In this document: positions 11,658-23,410 of the stretch, piece by piece
How the letters are laid out: each line of letters opens with the position of its first letter
How positions within the stretch are numbered: position 1 is the stretch's first letter
Assembly (NCBI GenBank): GCA_037953625.1
Contig: CM075651.1
Coordinates: forward strand, 141,078,501-141,142,500
Length of the DNA: 64,000 nucleotides
Reading direction: 5' to 3'
DNA from: Crotalaria pallida
Lineage: Eukaryota; Streptophyta; Magnoliopsida; Fabales; Fabaceae
Position numbers and translations under genes: made by a program
Notes under the pieces: generated by a model
The model's database searches: none
Told to the model about the DNA's origin: nothing
The model's input: only the letters and a program-made list of their open reading frames with translations

Positions 11658-11669
11658 ATCATATTATTT

Positions 11670-12464
11670 TCTATTTAAAATATGAATTTAATATATCAAT
11701 CACACTATTTAATTTACATATTTTATCAAAAATCAAAACTTAACTGAATCAAACCCCAATCACAAGAAAATTTCAGATCATTCCAGGATTTGATACATTA
11801 ATAAAATCGAACTGGAATTAAATTTTTTCTCATTAGTGAATTTAGTTTTCAAAATATAGGTCTTTTATCACTTATCTTTTGATAAGCGGAGTAGGTTGGA
11901 TTCGTATTTTAGGCAAGACTTGGTCTATACTTGGTTATTTATCTTAGATCAATTCTCACAAAATTAGACTTGTGATACTTGAATTAGTCTAAAACAGTAG
12001 AGCTGAATCAAAATTAGACTTGAGAGCACAATTATTCATCTATCAAAATTAGAGTTTAGAACAAGTCATTTTCAAACTCATTATCGCCAAGTTTGAAAGA
12101 TAATAGGTCAACTAGATGACATTTGGCTACAACAATGACACATGGGCTTTTTGATTGTTCATATCAATCCCTCACCAATTAAAAGTCCACACCACCCACC
12201 AAGAAGCCCACAGAAAATGAAGCACAAAAAGGGAGCAAGTGAACAACACACACTCATCCTAATCCCGTGCAATGCAACCAAGAAAGAAAAGTGGCTTCCT
12301 TCATAGGGCACTTGCACTTTGGTCCCTATTGTTACACCCTTGAAGACAGTGGCCGGTGATAAATTTTGTGGGGTACACAACGCGTCGCTTGCTTGGTGTG
12401 TGCTTCATTACTTGATTCGTTATCATGAAAGACGGTCCAATTTGTTTCCCCTATATGAAATCAA
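11670..12464. other. Intergenic sequence, no gene seen
   Basis: No domain or repeat boundary recognised. A 73-codon minus frame at 12159-12380 has no recognisable similarity. Confidence 0.5.
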
Positions 12465-14561
12465 CTAGTTTTTAGCCCATGTATTGCATGGGTTTGTACG
12501 CGTCATTGCTTTTATTTTTTTTTTTATAATTGAACTTAGTTAATAATTAAGTATTAATGATTGAGTATTAAATTTGTTATATTACTTAAGTTATATTCTA
12601 TTTGTGAAATAATATTAATTTATTGATATTTAGATGACTTTATTCATTAAAATTTGTGCAAATAAGAGAGACTTATAATTTACATCTAATTGAAGAACCA
12701 ATATTCAAAATTAAAAAAATGAAAGAGAGAATGTTTAAATTTCAAAAGCTAGATATGAAAATGAAAATTTTGAGACACTGCTGGATATGGAAAAATTTTC
12801 TACAGGTTGACCATCCCAATTTAGCAATTTACCCATGTTCCGCACTTTTGTTTATTCATATTTTACTCTAGCACACGTGCCTCTAATTTCTAGAAACTAC
12901 TATACAATTAAAAAAGATCTTCTAGTAACGGCTATACATGGATATCAAAAAAACTTTTGCTTTATTCATAGGTAAAGTAATTCTTGGTGATCACAAATCT
13001 TTAAACAAAGCGTATACTTTTGAAATGATTTTATCTTGTATAACAAATGTGTGATAACGCAAGTTGAAAGGATTTGAATAATAACTCAAAGTATGAGTTC
13101 TCAGATAATAATATTGTTAATTTTTTTACACGAATAAGATAATAAGGATTATTTATTATCTTATTAAGGAATAACAAAAAAAATAAGGATATAAGCATTT
13201 TAGAAAAAGATAAGTGTGTGAACATTTTTCTTTTTAAAATTTTTTTCTCGATTAAACTGCATTCGTATCAGTGTAACAATTTTCAAACCATAACATTCAG
13301 AAAGAAATATGAAATATGAAACAAAAATTAGGAAATTAAGGCAGCTTCTTCCAAGTCAAAAGCAAAAAAAGAAATTAGGAAATTAAACGCTTGGAGTCCC
13401 ATTAATCTATGTGTAATGCATCCTTTCTATCCTCTTTCCAATAGCCTAGTCATAATCATCAGCAATATAAGTAGCTACTTCACATACAAAAACCATATAA
13501 ATTTAAAAAAAAAAATATTCTAAGGTGTACACATCATTTCAATTGAAAAGATCCATAAAAATCATCTACTTAGCAAAATCAATTTGAATGACTATTTCTG
13601 CCACCAGTTTCCATTGTTCTACGTTTTGGCAACCCAAAAATAAAAATCAAAAGCAATGAATAACGGAAAAAGAAAAATGGAGTGAAACAACCCAACTTAA
13701 AACAAACCGCAAGTAAAATATAGTCCATATTTATTAAAATTGTTAATCATACTTGATAATTATAAATTTCATTATGCTGGTAACAGCGTAATTATATAAA
13801 TCCATGTTATTAAGTAATATAATTAAAGAAATTAATGTTAAAAAATGTAATATCATACCAATAATGGATCATAAATATGCTTCAATTGGTTACCACCAAA
13901 ACAATAAGAATAAGAAAAATCATTAAATTAAAATATGGTACCTGCATAAAATGTTGAATAAAGTATTAAAAAGCATGTTGCCCATGATGGCACATTTTGC
14001 ATGTCATGGAAGCACCTTTGGCCTATATCATTGGAGATATTTTTAGGAGAAATATAGCAAGTGAAAGACCAGAAAATGAAATAAATGTAACTTGTTGTAA
14101 CTTCCATTGTAATTTATAAGTTTTGTAAATGTATAATTGTTGAAAATTACTTAGAAAAAAAAAGAAGAAAAAGAAGCAAATGAGTTACAGTATCAAAATT
14201 TTGATGTTGAAAGAAGAAAAAGGCAATTAATGAAATGCATAGCCAAGAATATGAACATACCAGAAGCATCTCCTGTACAAAGAATGAGAAACAGAGAAAG
14301 TGCAAATCCCGAAAAAAAAATTTGAATAGATAGAAAAAAAAGAGAATGCAGATCTAGGGAGTTATTTGAATAGATATAATTTTGAATTTCAAATTTAAAA
14401 AATTTAAAAAAATTAAAAATTGAAAATTTAATTGGTAACCAACAATGCCACATGGATACCTTAGATGTGCAGCATTGCCCAACTTTTCCTAATAAGCCAG
14501 GATTTCAAAATGGAGCAATAGGAAAGCTCAAATGGGACATCTTTTTATACAATAGTAAAGA
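12465..14561 (-). mobile_element. Non-autonomous Helitron, ~2.1 kb, minus strand
   Basis: On the minus strand the 3' end has a hairpin (CCCATGCAATACATGGG, plus 12478-12494) followed by CTAAAAACTAG and then T: the Helitron pattern of a short palindrome about 10 nt before CTRR, with insertion between A and T. The proposed 5' end on the minus strand starts TCTTTACTATTG at 14561, preceded by A. There is no Rep/helicase frame, so it would be moved by another element. Short frames inside are not genes. The 3' end is well supported; the 5' end rests on one TC terminus. Confidence 0.6.
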
Positions 14562-14804
14562 TTAATCATTCGTCAATTTGATAAATATTCAACTCATCAC
14601 ACACACACATACTCTCTCTCTATATATATGGGTTTTTTTTATCTCATCCCATACATAGGATAAAACAATTTAAATGGTAAAATTGTATCGAAGAACTAAA
14701 TAATTATATTTTAATTTATTAAGTTATTAAGTGTTACTATTTTCAATTAACACTTTTTTTTTAAAGTTGGATTAACCTATATACCAGATGTATAAGTTAA
14801 AAAG

Positions 14805-14845
<41 letters not shown>

Positions 14846-15232
14846 CAAATATGAGAATTAATTTGAACTCTCCTCTATCTATAATGATAAATCATTAGTC
14901 CATCGTTTCAAAGATAGTATTATATTTTAAGATTATCTGATTATGAATAAGGATTAAAAAATGATTAAATAATGTAAAAGTTTAAAATATTTTGACTATA
15001 ATATTCCTATATAATTATTATTGAATAAAAAGAAAGAGAATGCAAAACATGGTTTTCATAAATAAAAATATTGTTGGAAAAAAAACTATAAATTACGTAC
15101 TGAATTCGTTAAAAAAATACATATAAAAGAAGAAAAAAAATCTTAAAAAAAAAGCAATACATATAAAACAGACGCAATATAATTTGTGATGATTGTTATA
15201 CTTGCTTAGTTGTGAGACCTACTTAATTAAGG

Positions 15233-15282
<50 letters not shown>

Positions 15283-15329
15283 CTGATGAATAAAAAATCA
15301 ATTGAAAAGAAACCAATTGTTTTTTAAAA

Positions 15330-15367
<38 letters not shown>

Positions 15368-15469
15368 TTTACACGTGACTATAATTTAAGAGATAAAATA
15401 AAATACTATTGTATATTGTGTGTGTATATATATAATAGTTTAATATGAATGTAAAAGATAAAAAATTAA
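14562..15469. repeat. AT-rich region with three (TA)n microsatellites
   Basis: (TA)n tracts at about 14812-14843, 15236-15280 and 15334-15365, plus a shorter one near 15425. No gene. Confidence 0.7.
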
Positions 15470-15629
15470 CTAACATGGGTTGAGACGAGTGGTAAGCGGC
15501 CTATTCTCGCTTAAGCAAGATCTCGGATTCGATTCCTTGTGAACGTAAAAAATTCATGTTGAAAGACTCACATATCATAGTCAGACAGACGACCCGGGTC
15601 GAATCTGGATGAACAACAAAGAAAAAGAA
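15470..15629 (+). mobile_element. tRNA-derived SINE, plus strand
   Basis: A-box-like TTGAGACGAGTGG and B-box GGATTCGATTCC in the right order and spacing, ending in an A-rich AAAGAAAAAGA tail. Flanks AGATAAAAAATTAA (about 15457-15469) and AGATAAAAAAAATTAA (15629-15644) look like a target duplication with two extra A residues. Confidence 0.75.
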
Positions 15630-15644
15630 GATAAAAAAAATTAA

Positions 15645-17339
15645 ATATCAGTTTCTTTTCTTTATGAAATTCACGTCTCTCTCACGTCTCTTTGTCATTG
15701 TTACTTAAAATGTCTAAATCATTGGAGAAGACTGTTTCATCTCTAATGAATCTTTCAACTTTTGAATGTAAACTTCAAGATTGCTCCTTTTAATAAGCTG
15801 CTATCCGAATAAAAATGATATGAGTTTCGTAAGACATGAGAGTAGTAATTTATCAGTCGGGTAACATATTTATTTGGCTAAAAATAAACTTATGGTACTA
15901 CTATTTAATTAGAGATGATTTTAAAAAAGTTTTGAATTTACAAGCTCGCATTTCAAAAAATAGTGGAAATAATTTGTTTTATACGCACCTAACTTATAAA
16001 GCCATTTTACATAATTTTACATTAAGATACTCTTGATTAGCTAGTTATATCAAACAATTTAGTTCAACAAGTTAACTTATCAACCTTAGCTTCATGCGCC
16101 TCCACGCTTTTCAATAGTCGAGTGACTTTTCAATCTTCAACCAGTTTTCCACCCTTCGAACAACTTTTCAATCTTGTCTCAAATGTAACCATACTGAGTT
16201 TCTCTATGACAGATTCCTCTCTGACTTAAGCTTTAAGGCAAAATTAGCTTATAATTGTAAATTTATAACTTGTAGTTATGAATTTAACTCTGAGAGCAGT
16301 AAATTTGTAGCTGCAAGTTTATGCTAGCTGATTATTTGAAATAGTATTGTTCAGGCAAAATTAATTTTTGAAATAGTTAAAAGTTATTGAATGACCGAAA
16401 ATAACATGCAACATTATAGTATTATTTATATTTTAGTAATTTAATTTATTAAGTTTGTTCATTCTTTATTAAATAAATAGTTAATTAATTAATTAAGTAT
16501 AAAATAATTAAATTCTAATTAACTAAATTCGTTATTTATTTATTTATTAATTATGTTTTTAATTAATTAATAAAAAATGTAATAAATTTTAATTAATAAT
16601 TAATTAAATACACAATTAATTAAAATTAAATTGTCACCGAGGTAAGTAAATAATTTTGAAAATTTTTTTATGGTATAATTGATATTTGAATTATTGAAAG
16701 TTAGTTTTGTCACTTGAAAATTATTTCAAGTAGCTTCTTAAAAACTAGCTAGCTTTCAAAAGCTACAAACATTTTTTTTTAAAAGGTATAAACTTTTTCT
16801 AATTTGTGTTTTATGGACGGAACTAATAACTTATTACTCAATGTAAAAGCACATAACTAATTTAAAAACTATTAACTAAACATGCCGAATAAAGCTAAAA
16901 AAAGAACTGGTTAAATTCTCCAACTCAAGATATTTTATTTATAGACCGTACCAAATATAACAAAAAGTGAACGACATTCTAAGTTGGAATAAAATAATCC
17001 AAGACAAAATAAATTCATAAATGACGATAATTTCTAATTAAAACTTAAAATCATCAATAAATAAGAACATCACATTAGCATTCATCCAATTTATTTAATT
17101 GAACAAGAAATTCCAGGCGTTACTAATATATGTGCACATGTTAGAATTTTTAGAGAAGTCATTGTTAGAATCGTGGATCGATCAATGCCCTCCCTATTAG
17201 TAATAAAATGAAAGGATCTTAGTTTTCTTTTCTTAATCTCAACAATGCTCATTTTAAAGGTTTTTCTGCGGTGTCTTCATACAAAATGCCAATCAAAATT
17301 TGCATTTCACAGTTATGATATCATCTTTTAAAAATTAAT
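15645..17339. other. Intergenic sequence, no gene seen
   Basis: AT-rich; the stretch 16430-16640 is almost pure A/T with TTAATTAA runs. A 66-codon frame at 15836-16036 is unsupported. Confidence 0.5.
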
Positions 17340-17629
17340 GAGTGAAGTATCACTTTGTTGTCTCGTGTTATTAGATGAGACATTTTAGTCTCTTAAAATA
17401 TGGAAATTCATTTTTAGTCCCTAAAGATTTTTTTTATAGGACACTTAAGTCCCTCCTTCCACTCCGCCAATTGCCTCAACTGAGGACTTTAGTGTCCCAT
17501 AAAAAAATCTTGAGGGATTTAAGTGTCCCATAAAAAAAAATCTTTAGAAATTAAAAGTAAATTTCCACATTTTTAAGGACTAAAGTGTTCCATATAAAAA
17601 ATATGAAGGACCAAAGTGGTACTTCACTC
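17340..17629. mobile_element. MULE-type MITE
   Basis: Terminal inverted repeats GAGTGAAGTATCACTTTG and CAAAGTGGTACTTCACTC; flanks AAAATTAAT (17331-17339) and AAAATTTAT (17630-17638), a 9-bp duplication with one mismatch. Same family as 6941-7225 (shared GAGTGAAG end and TTTAGTCCCT arms). Confidence 0.8.
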
Positions 17630-17735
17630 AAAATTTATTTGTCTAACTAAGTGGTTTAGTTCAAACAATCAAGCCTTATTTTATTTTGGAAAGTGTAATA
17701 TATATGATCTTTGTGTTGGATTAAAATTATTTTGC

Positions 17736-17739
<4 letters not shown>

Positions 17740-17774
<35 letters not shown>
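17740..17774. repeat. (TA)n microsatellite
   Basis: About 35 bp of uninterrupted TA dinucleotides; it accounts for the isoleucine/tyrosine runs in the short frames here. Confidence 0.9.
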
Positions 17775-17779
<5 letters not shown>

Positions 17780-18587
17780 TTCATGTTCAAGTTAAGTGAG
17801 TTATTGGGGGTGCTAATTTCAAACTTTTCATGTGTCTTCTCCAAAAATGCCACCCGTGACCTCGATTTGTATTATTTTATGGCAAGTTGGAAAGTTTATT
17901 TTTATTGGTGGAGAGGGTTGTGTGTGTATGTTATTTGTTTTCCTTTAACGTGGAGAAAGGGGAGATGGTGCAAGTGTTATGACTCGATGATGAAACATGT
18001 GCATATATATAAATAATATATTTGGACATAATAATTAGAATCAAGCAAGTTAATATATCTTTACTCGTATCCTCTTACTTTATTGGCAAGTGTAATATTA
18101 AATTATTAATTCTTCGAGCATAAATAAATTAAACTTATCTCTCAACTAATATTTTTATTATGAATTGAATTTTAATTCATTCCTAATTAATAATTTAAAT
18201 AATAGAATAAGGATGTTTTGGCTTATTTATTTTGAAAAAAAATACTAAATTCTCCTGTACACGTACAACAAAAAGGTAAATGTCGCAATGTTACAAGCTA
18301 AGTGATGATAGTTGTTATTACTTGACATCTTTAGGGTGACCTAACCCAATATTAATTTTTTTTAGAAGTACTCTCTAGTTTGAAATATAAGAAAAATAAA
18401 CCATATTTTTAAAAAAAAAAAAATATAAGCAAAAGTGATTAGTCTTTTTAAATTTTGTTTTATTTTTAATATTACTTTCCTAAAACATATCTAAAAAATT
18501 GTCATCTCATTTATTTTTTGTTTCGTTATCAATATTACTTTCTTAAAATACCTCTATTTTTTTTTATAAATTTAGAAAAATTAAATA
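17775..18587. other. Intergenic sequence, no gene seen
   Basis: A 101-codon plus frame (17711-18016) begins inside the (TA) tract and has no recognisable domain. Confidence 0.45.
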
Positions 18588-18850
18588 CTCTCACCGGTCT
18601 TATATATAAGCCCCCTTTTAAGACTTTGTTTTTGTCCTTAATATAAACCCCATTTCCAATTTTCAATGGCATTAATTACTTTTTTTTTCACAAACACCCC
18701 TATTTACTTAACACTTTTTACATTCCCAATAATAATTATAGGGGTACTTTTGAAAATAATACCAAATATTTACATTTCCAATGTCACTAATTAACTTTCT
18801 TAAAGGAGTAAAATTGGTCAAATAGTACTTATATTAAGAACCGGAGAGAG
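18588..18850. mobile_element. Stowaway MITE
   Basis: Ends CTCTCACCGGTCTTATAT and TATTAAGAACCGGAGAGAG in inverse orientation between TA dinucleotides (18586-18587, 18851-18852). Internal ACACCCCTATTTAC and AATAATTATAGGGGTA match the 9045 copy. Confidence 0.75.
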
Positions 18851-19045
18851 TACAATTAACTAATTTCTTTAATGAGTATAATTTTAAATTTTGTCTTATA
18901 TCCTAAACTGAAGAGAGTACATAAAATGCAACAAAACTAATGAAATTAGTTAGTTATATATAATGACTCATTACTCGAATAGTCGAATAATAGTAAACTT
19001 TCTTTACACTTGAGGAACTCAAATTTTACATGACTCATCACAAAG

Positions 19046-19329
19046 ACTTTTTGAACCCTTTGTTTACTCACCGGCTCCCATTTTTTCCGCTTTATACAAG
19101 GCAGAAGTACATTTTTCCGCCTTATACAAGACGGTAGTGTAAAATTATCATATTTTTTTCCGCCTTATACAAAGCGGACGTGCAAAATTACAATTTTTCC
19201 GCCTAGAAAGAGGCGGAAAAAAATGATAATTTACACTCCCGCCTTGTATAAGGCGGAAAAATGCACTACCGCCTTGTATAAGCCAGAAAAAATGGGGGTC
19301 GGATGAATAAACAAAGGGGTTCAAAAAGT
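19046..19329. mobile_element. Foldback element of CCGCC...GGCGG modules upstream of the ERF gene
   Basis: Outer inverted ends ACTTTTTGAACCC (19046) and GGGGTTCAAAAAGT (to 19329) enclose six copies, three per strand, of a module close to CCGCCTTATACAAGGCGG, which is itself nearly palindromic. The whole 284 bp can fold into one long hairpin. It lies about 320 bp before the ERF start codon. No clear target duplication was found. Confidence 0.7.
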
Positions 19330-19570
19330 AAAATTACTGCACTTAAAATCTTACCAAGAAAGTGAACAAAACAAAATGAATGAATTAAAATTTGATCAGA
19401 ACCAAATATCCTATCACTTTATTTTTGTGCTAGCTGGGAGTTGTAATGATAGAGCAAAGGACTGAAATATGCCAATGCCATCTTTAATTGCATGCTGGTC
19501 CTTTACGTAGAAAATCAGAATGAGTAACTTTTTTCACCTTTCTCTTTCTCTAGGGGCACCTACGTAATTT

Positions 19571-19621
19571 CACTTCTCTCCCCCCTCCTTCTTATAAATG
19601 CTGAAGATAACACAGCAAAGA
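19571..19621 (+). promoter_or_regulatory. Core promoter of the ERF gene
   Basis: A pyrimidine patch (about 19571-19591) runs into a TATA-like TTATAAAT (19592-19599). The expected start of transcription is about 30 bp on, near 19625, giving a short 5'UTR before the ATG at 19648. ACGT cores (TTTACGTAG at 19501, CTACGTAATT near 19560) are possible bZIP sites. This is inferred from position, not from transcript data. Confidence 0.6.
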
Positions 19622-19647
19622 CAAATAATGTGAAAGAAAGTCCCTGA

Positions 19648-20175
19648 ATGGAGGAGCAGCAACCACTTTGCTCCGCCGCCGAAGACGACGCCGCCGCCGC
19701 CATCACAGCAAAAACAGACAACTCACGCGGCGGTGGAACCCGCCACCCGGTCTACCGCGGCGTCCGGAAGCGGCGGTGGGGCAAATGGGTGTCCGAAATT
19801 CGGGAACCAAGGAAGAAGTCAAGGATATGGCTCGGCTCCTTCCCGGCGCCGGAGATGGCGGCGAAGGCCTACGACGTCGCCGCCTACTGCCTGAAAGGCA
19901 GGAAGGCTCAGCTCAACTTCCCTGACGAGGTTCACCACTTGCCGCCTCTGCCGCCTCCGTCTGCATGCACCGCGAGGGACATACAGGCCGCAGCGGCAAA
20001 GGCGGCTCACATGATGATGAAGGCCGCTTCTTCGCCGGATAAGAGCGGCATTGCCTCTTCTTCTTCGGACATCGACGGAGATGGCGGGGATGACTTTTGG
20101 GGCGAGATAGAGCTGCCGGAGCTCATAAATAGCAAGTTGTGGACATTTTCCGGCGACATCACGGCGTGCCTATAG
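19648..20175 (+). CDS. ERF014: DREB-type AP2/ERF transcription factor, ERF014-like
   Basis: An intronless 175-residue nuclear DNA-binding regulator. One AP2/ERF domain spans residues 36-93, with YRGVRKRRWGKWVSEIREP (36-54), WLGSF (61-65) and the closing GRKAQLNFPD. Val48 and Glu53 fall at the two positions that separate DREB from ERF subfamilies and are the DREB pair, which predicts preference for DRE/CRT (CCGAC-type) sites. After the domain come the CTARDIQAAAAKAA helix typical of DREB proteins, then an acidic DDFWGEIELPELIN motif and a C-terminal ACL; all three match my recollection of Arabidopsis ERF014, so ERF012/013/014-type is the best assignment. The N-terminus is Ala/Asp-rich low complexity. 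The ATG at 19648 is the first in frame and sits about 50 bp after a TATA-like site. It is the only complete ordinary gene in the window and is GC-rich against its AT-rich surroundings, which is usual for this intronless family. Subgroup certainty is high; the exact orthologue is not. Confidence 0.93.
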   Translation: MEEQQPLCSAAEDDAAAAITAKTDNSRGGGTRHPVYRGVRKRRWGKWVSEIREPRKKSRIWLGSFPAPEMAAKAYDVAAYCLKGRKAQLNFPDEVHHLPPLPPPSACTARDIQAAAAKAAHMMMKAASSPDKSGIASSSSDIDGDGGDDFWGEIELPELINSKLWTFSGDITACL

Positions 20176-22000
20176 TATGTATGTATGTGTATTATTAATT
20201 ATTAATGATACCACGTGGTTGGTATATTCCTTATGTTGTGTTCACATTATAAATAATAATCTTTTATATATTAGTATTGATATGTATATTCCTTATCATA
20301 CTACTAATTTGTTACTAATTAAGTAGTATTCTTGTTTCTTTCAAAAAAAAAAAGTAGTATTCTTGTTACTAAATACTACTACTAATTACTAATATTAAAA
20401 TTAATTCCATGGATGCATTGACTTGTTTAATATTTAGTATTATATAAAAAAAATTTAGTGTGCATTAAGGGTATTCTCCGCCCAACATACAGTTAAAAAT
20501 TAATTCCCAACATAAAGATTATCGAAGTGAATTTTGCTTTTATCATCATAGGCTTTAGTTCAAATTAAATAAAACTTTTAATAGCTCTTTGTTATGTGTT
20601 GGTTCTAGTTTTTTTTTTTATTTATTCCTTATTTCCTTGTTGGTCTTTAGTTCTTGTGTGATTATAAATTTGAATAAATGAATTTGGTATAGAGTTATTT
20701 GAACAAATAAAACTTCATAACTTCTTCAGCAACAAATGAATTTATATCTGTCTCTTCGCCATCACTCAATGTAGATAAAACATTACTCTTTAATTTATGT
20801 GTAGTTGAATAAGGAAAAGTATAGCATTGGAAGTCTGGTATGTGTCTGTGATTTCTGAAACCTAAACCAAACACATCTTGTGGGTTCGTTAAGCTATCTA
20901 TTTGAAGCTGAGTTGCTTCCATGTCATTATATTTTGTGCCAGCACTTTTTTTTGTTCTTTGTTCTGTTTTTTTTTTTGGTAATTCAATTAGAAAACCTAA
21001 TAGTTTTTCCTTGTTCTTTTCCTTTTTTTTGGTAAAAGTGTGTAAGATTAACTAATGGTGTTCTTCAATTGATAGTCCAAGATTAATTCCTTTCAATTAC
21101 TGAAAAATGAAATTAAAAGAATTCAACTGCTGAGAGATGTTGCGGTCTAAGTTTGGTCGGAATTATATTTATGGGGGTTGTTACGAATATTTAGTTCGGG
21201 GCTCTTCCTTTTAATTGGTTCTATATATCTCTATATGTTCTTCTATCTATCTTTGGAGTGTGAAATCTCTGCACGATTCTCTCTATGTTTCACTTTCATT
21301 TATTCTCGTGGATAAAAGTGAAGGCCACAGTAAATTATTACAATTACTATAATTTTCTTTGTTTGAACTTTAAAATATAGTATGAGATACTAAGTAGCTA
21401 GATCTCTTTCAATCAATACTTATCCAAGAGACAACAGTAATTTTTTTACACATCCAAGAGTAGGGGGTTAGATTACAGAAAGGCAGAGATCGAGCAAGTT
21501 TTTCCAACTTATTTACCTTAACCATTTCACTCGCGTGCAAGTTAATGTAACCTATCAAATCAAATTGTTCAATCCCACTCCTCTTTTTTCTACTTGAATC
21601 AACATCTATACCATACTTTTTTGGAATTATGTTATTTGAACATGACAATAAAGACGATAGATGACATTGTACTTACTCCCTCACTTCCTGTATATATGTA
21701 ATATATATTTTTTTTAGATTTCACAATGATTAAAAATGTTGATTAATTTAATTAATGATATTAGAAATCGTTTGATATATATTTTTAAATTATTCATATT
21801 AATATTATTAAAAATTTAAAAAATGTTAAGTGAATAGAGGTGTTTATAAAAAGAAGTAATTAATTGTCATTAAAAATTGATATATGATCTTATAAATAGA
21901 AACAAAATAAAATTATTAAAAGAGTCTTTATTATATTTAATTACATACAGTAGTACATTAATTCTAGATTGGTAGAAGTATACTTGTCCCGTCTTTATTA
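20176..22000. other. Sequence downstream of the ERF gene, no gene seen
   Basis: The 3' flank has AATAAT-rich sequence and a palindromic CCACGTGG (G-box core) at about 20211. Two minus-strand frames, 20695-20922 (75 codons) and 21409-21648 (79 codons), look slightly more protein-like than background but match nothing I recognise. 21676-21990 resembles a decayed Stowaway (starts CTCCCTCACTTCC). Confidence 0.4.
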
Positions 22001-22284
22001 CTCCCTCTAGTCCTATATATAGAACATATTCTAGAAACAATCTTTGGTCCTATATATAAGACATTTTGTATTTTTTATGCATCATTTATTGTTTTTTCTC
22101 TTTTATGCCCTTATTAAATGCATGTGTTTTTTGTTGTTCATTAATGAGTGTGAATTTTTCAAGAAAGGTTGAGAGGGTAAAATTGTAATGTTACGATATA
22201 TTCCCATAGAATTCATAAAACTAACTACTTTTCTTGGTCCGAGGAATATGGTTAAGTATGCCCTATATATAGGACCGGAGGGAG
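22001..22284. mobile_element. Stowaway MITE (CTCCCTCTAGTCCTAT family)
   Basis: Inverted ends CTCCCTCTAGTCCTATATA and TATATAGGACCGGAGGGAG between TA at 21999-22000 and 22285-22286. 284 bp. Close relative of 38951-39220. Confidence 0.85.
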
Positions 22285-22328
22285 TATAAGAAAAACAAAC
22301 TAACTTCATACTAATTAAGAAAACTAAT

Positions 22329-23401
22329 GGCTTATTTATGTCAGGTGCCCCTATAGTTTGCACCTATTTTGTCAGACGCCTTTTAACTTTATTTTTCAAC
22401 AAATATACCCCTACAGTTTGTTCCGGTGAGCCATATACCCATGCATGCCATTTCCGGCCACCGGTGCTGACGTGGACCGCCAGGAGTCAGCACGTGGTAA
22501 AAATAGGAGCCCTTGTAGTTTGAGTCTTTTTTGTCAGATACCCCTATATATAACTTCAAAAATTCATATCTTTTAAACTGTAAGTCCAAAAATTACAAAT
22601 TTTATGTCAAAACGATCGTATTGAAATATAGAATTTTAATTTGTAATTATTTTACTTTTATGGATAGTTTTGTAAAAAAATGTTTTTTGGCAATTTTCTA
22701 TACGAATTTTGAATTTATGAATTATTAAAAATAATTTATGAATTAGATTGCACTAGTTTTTATTATAGCTTGAGGATCATAAAAATCATGAGTTTTGGCT
22801 ATGTCAGTCTCCGATGATTTTAAATTTAGTTTTTTTTTATAGTTTTTTACAATTTATTTTTGGCTTTTAAAAATAAATTGTAAAAAACTATAAAAAAAAA
22901 CTAAATTTAAAATCATCGGAGACTGACATAGTCAAAACTCATGATTTTTATGTTCCTCAAACTACAATAAAAACTAGTTCAATCCAATTCATAAATTATT
23001 TTTAATAATTCATAAATTCAAAATTCGTATAGAAAATTGCCCAAAAAACAATTTTTTACAAAACTATCCATAAAAGTAAAATAATTACATATTAAAATTC
23101 TATATTTCAATACGGTCGTTTTGACATAAAATTTGTAATTTTTGGACTTATGGTTTAAAAGATATGAATTTTTGAAGTTATATATAGGGGTATCTGATAA
23201 AAAAGACTTAAACTACAAGGGCTCCTATTTATACCACTTGCTGACTCCGGCGGTCCACGTCAGCAGCGGTGGCCGGAAATGACATACAGAGGTATATGGC
23301 TCACCGGAGCAAACCGTAGGGGTATATTTGTTGAAAAATAAAGTTAAAGGGCCTCTGACAAAATAGGTGCAAACTACAAGGGCACCTGACATAAATAAAC
23401 C
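22329..23401. mobile_element. Foldback MULE, 1073 bp near-perfect hairpin
   Basis: The whole element is an inverted repeat: arms of about 535 bp meet near 22866. The ends are GGCTTATTTATGTCAGGTG and CACCTGACATAAATAAACC, and the flanks are an identical 9-bp duplication AAAACTAAT (22320-22328 and 23402-23410), the Mutator target size. There is no transposase. The arms diverge at scattered single positions, so transcription would give a long double-stranded RNA hairpin. Mirror-image short frames at 22338-22523 and 23225-23440 are just the two arms. Confidence 0.9.
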
Positions 23402-23410
23402 AAAACTAAT

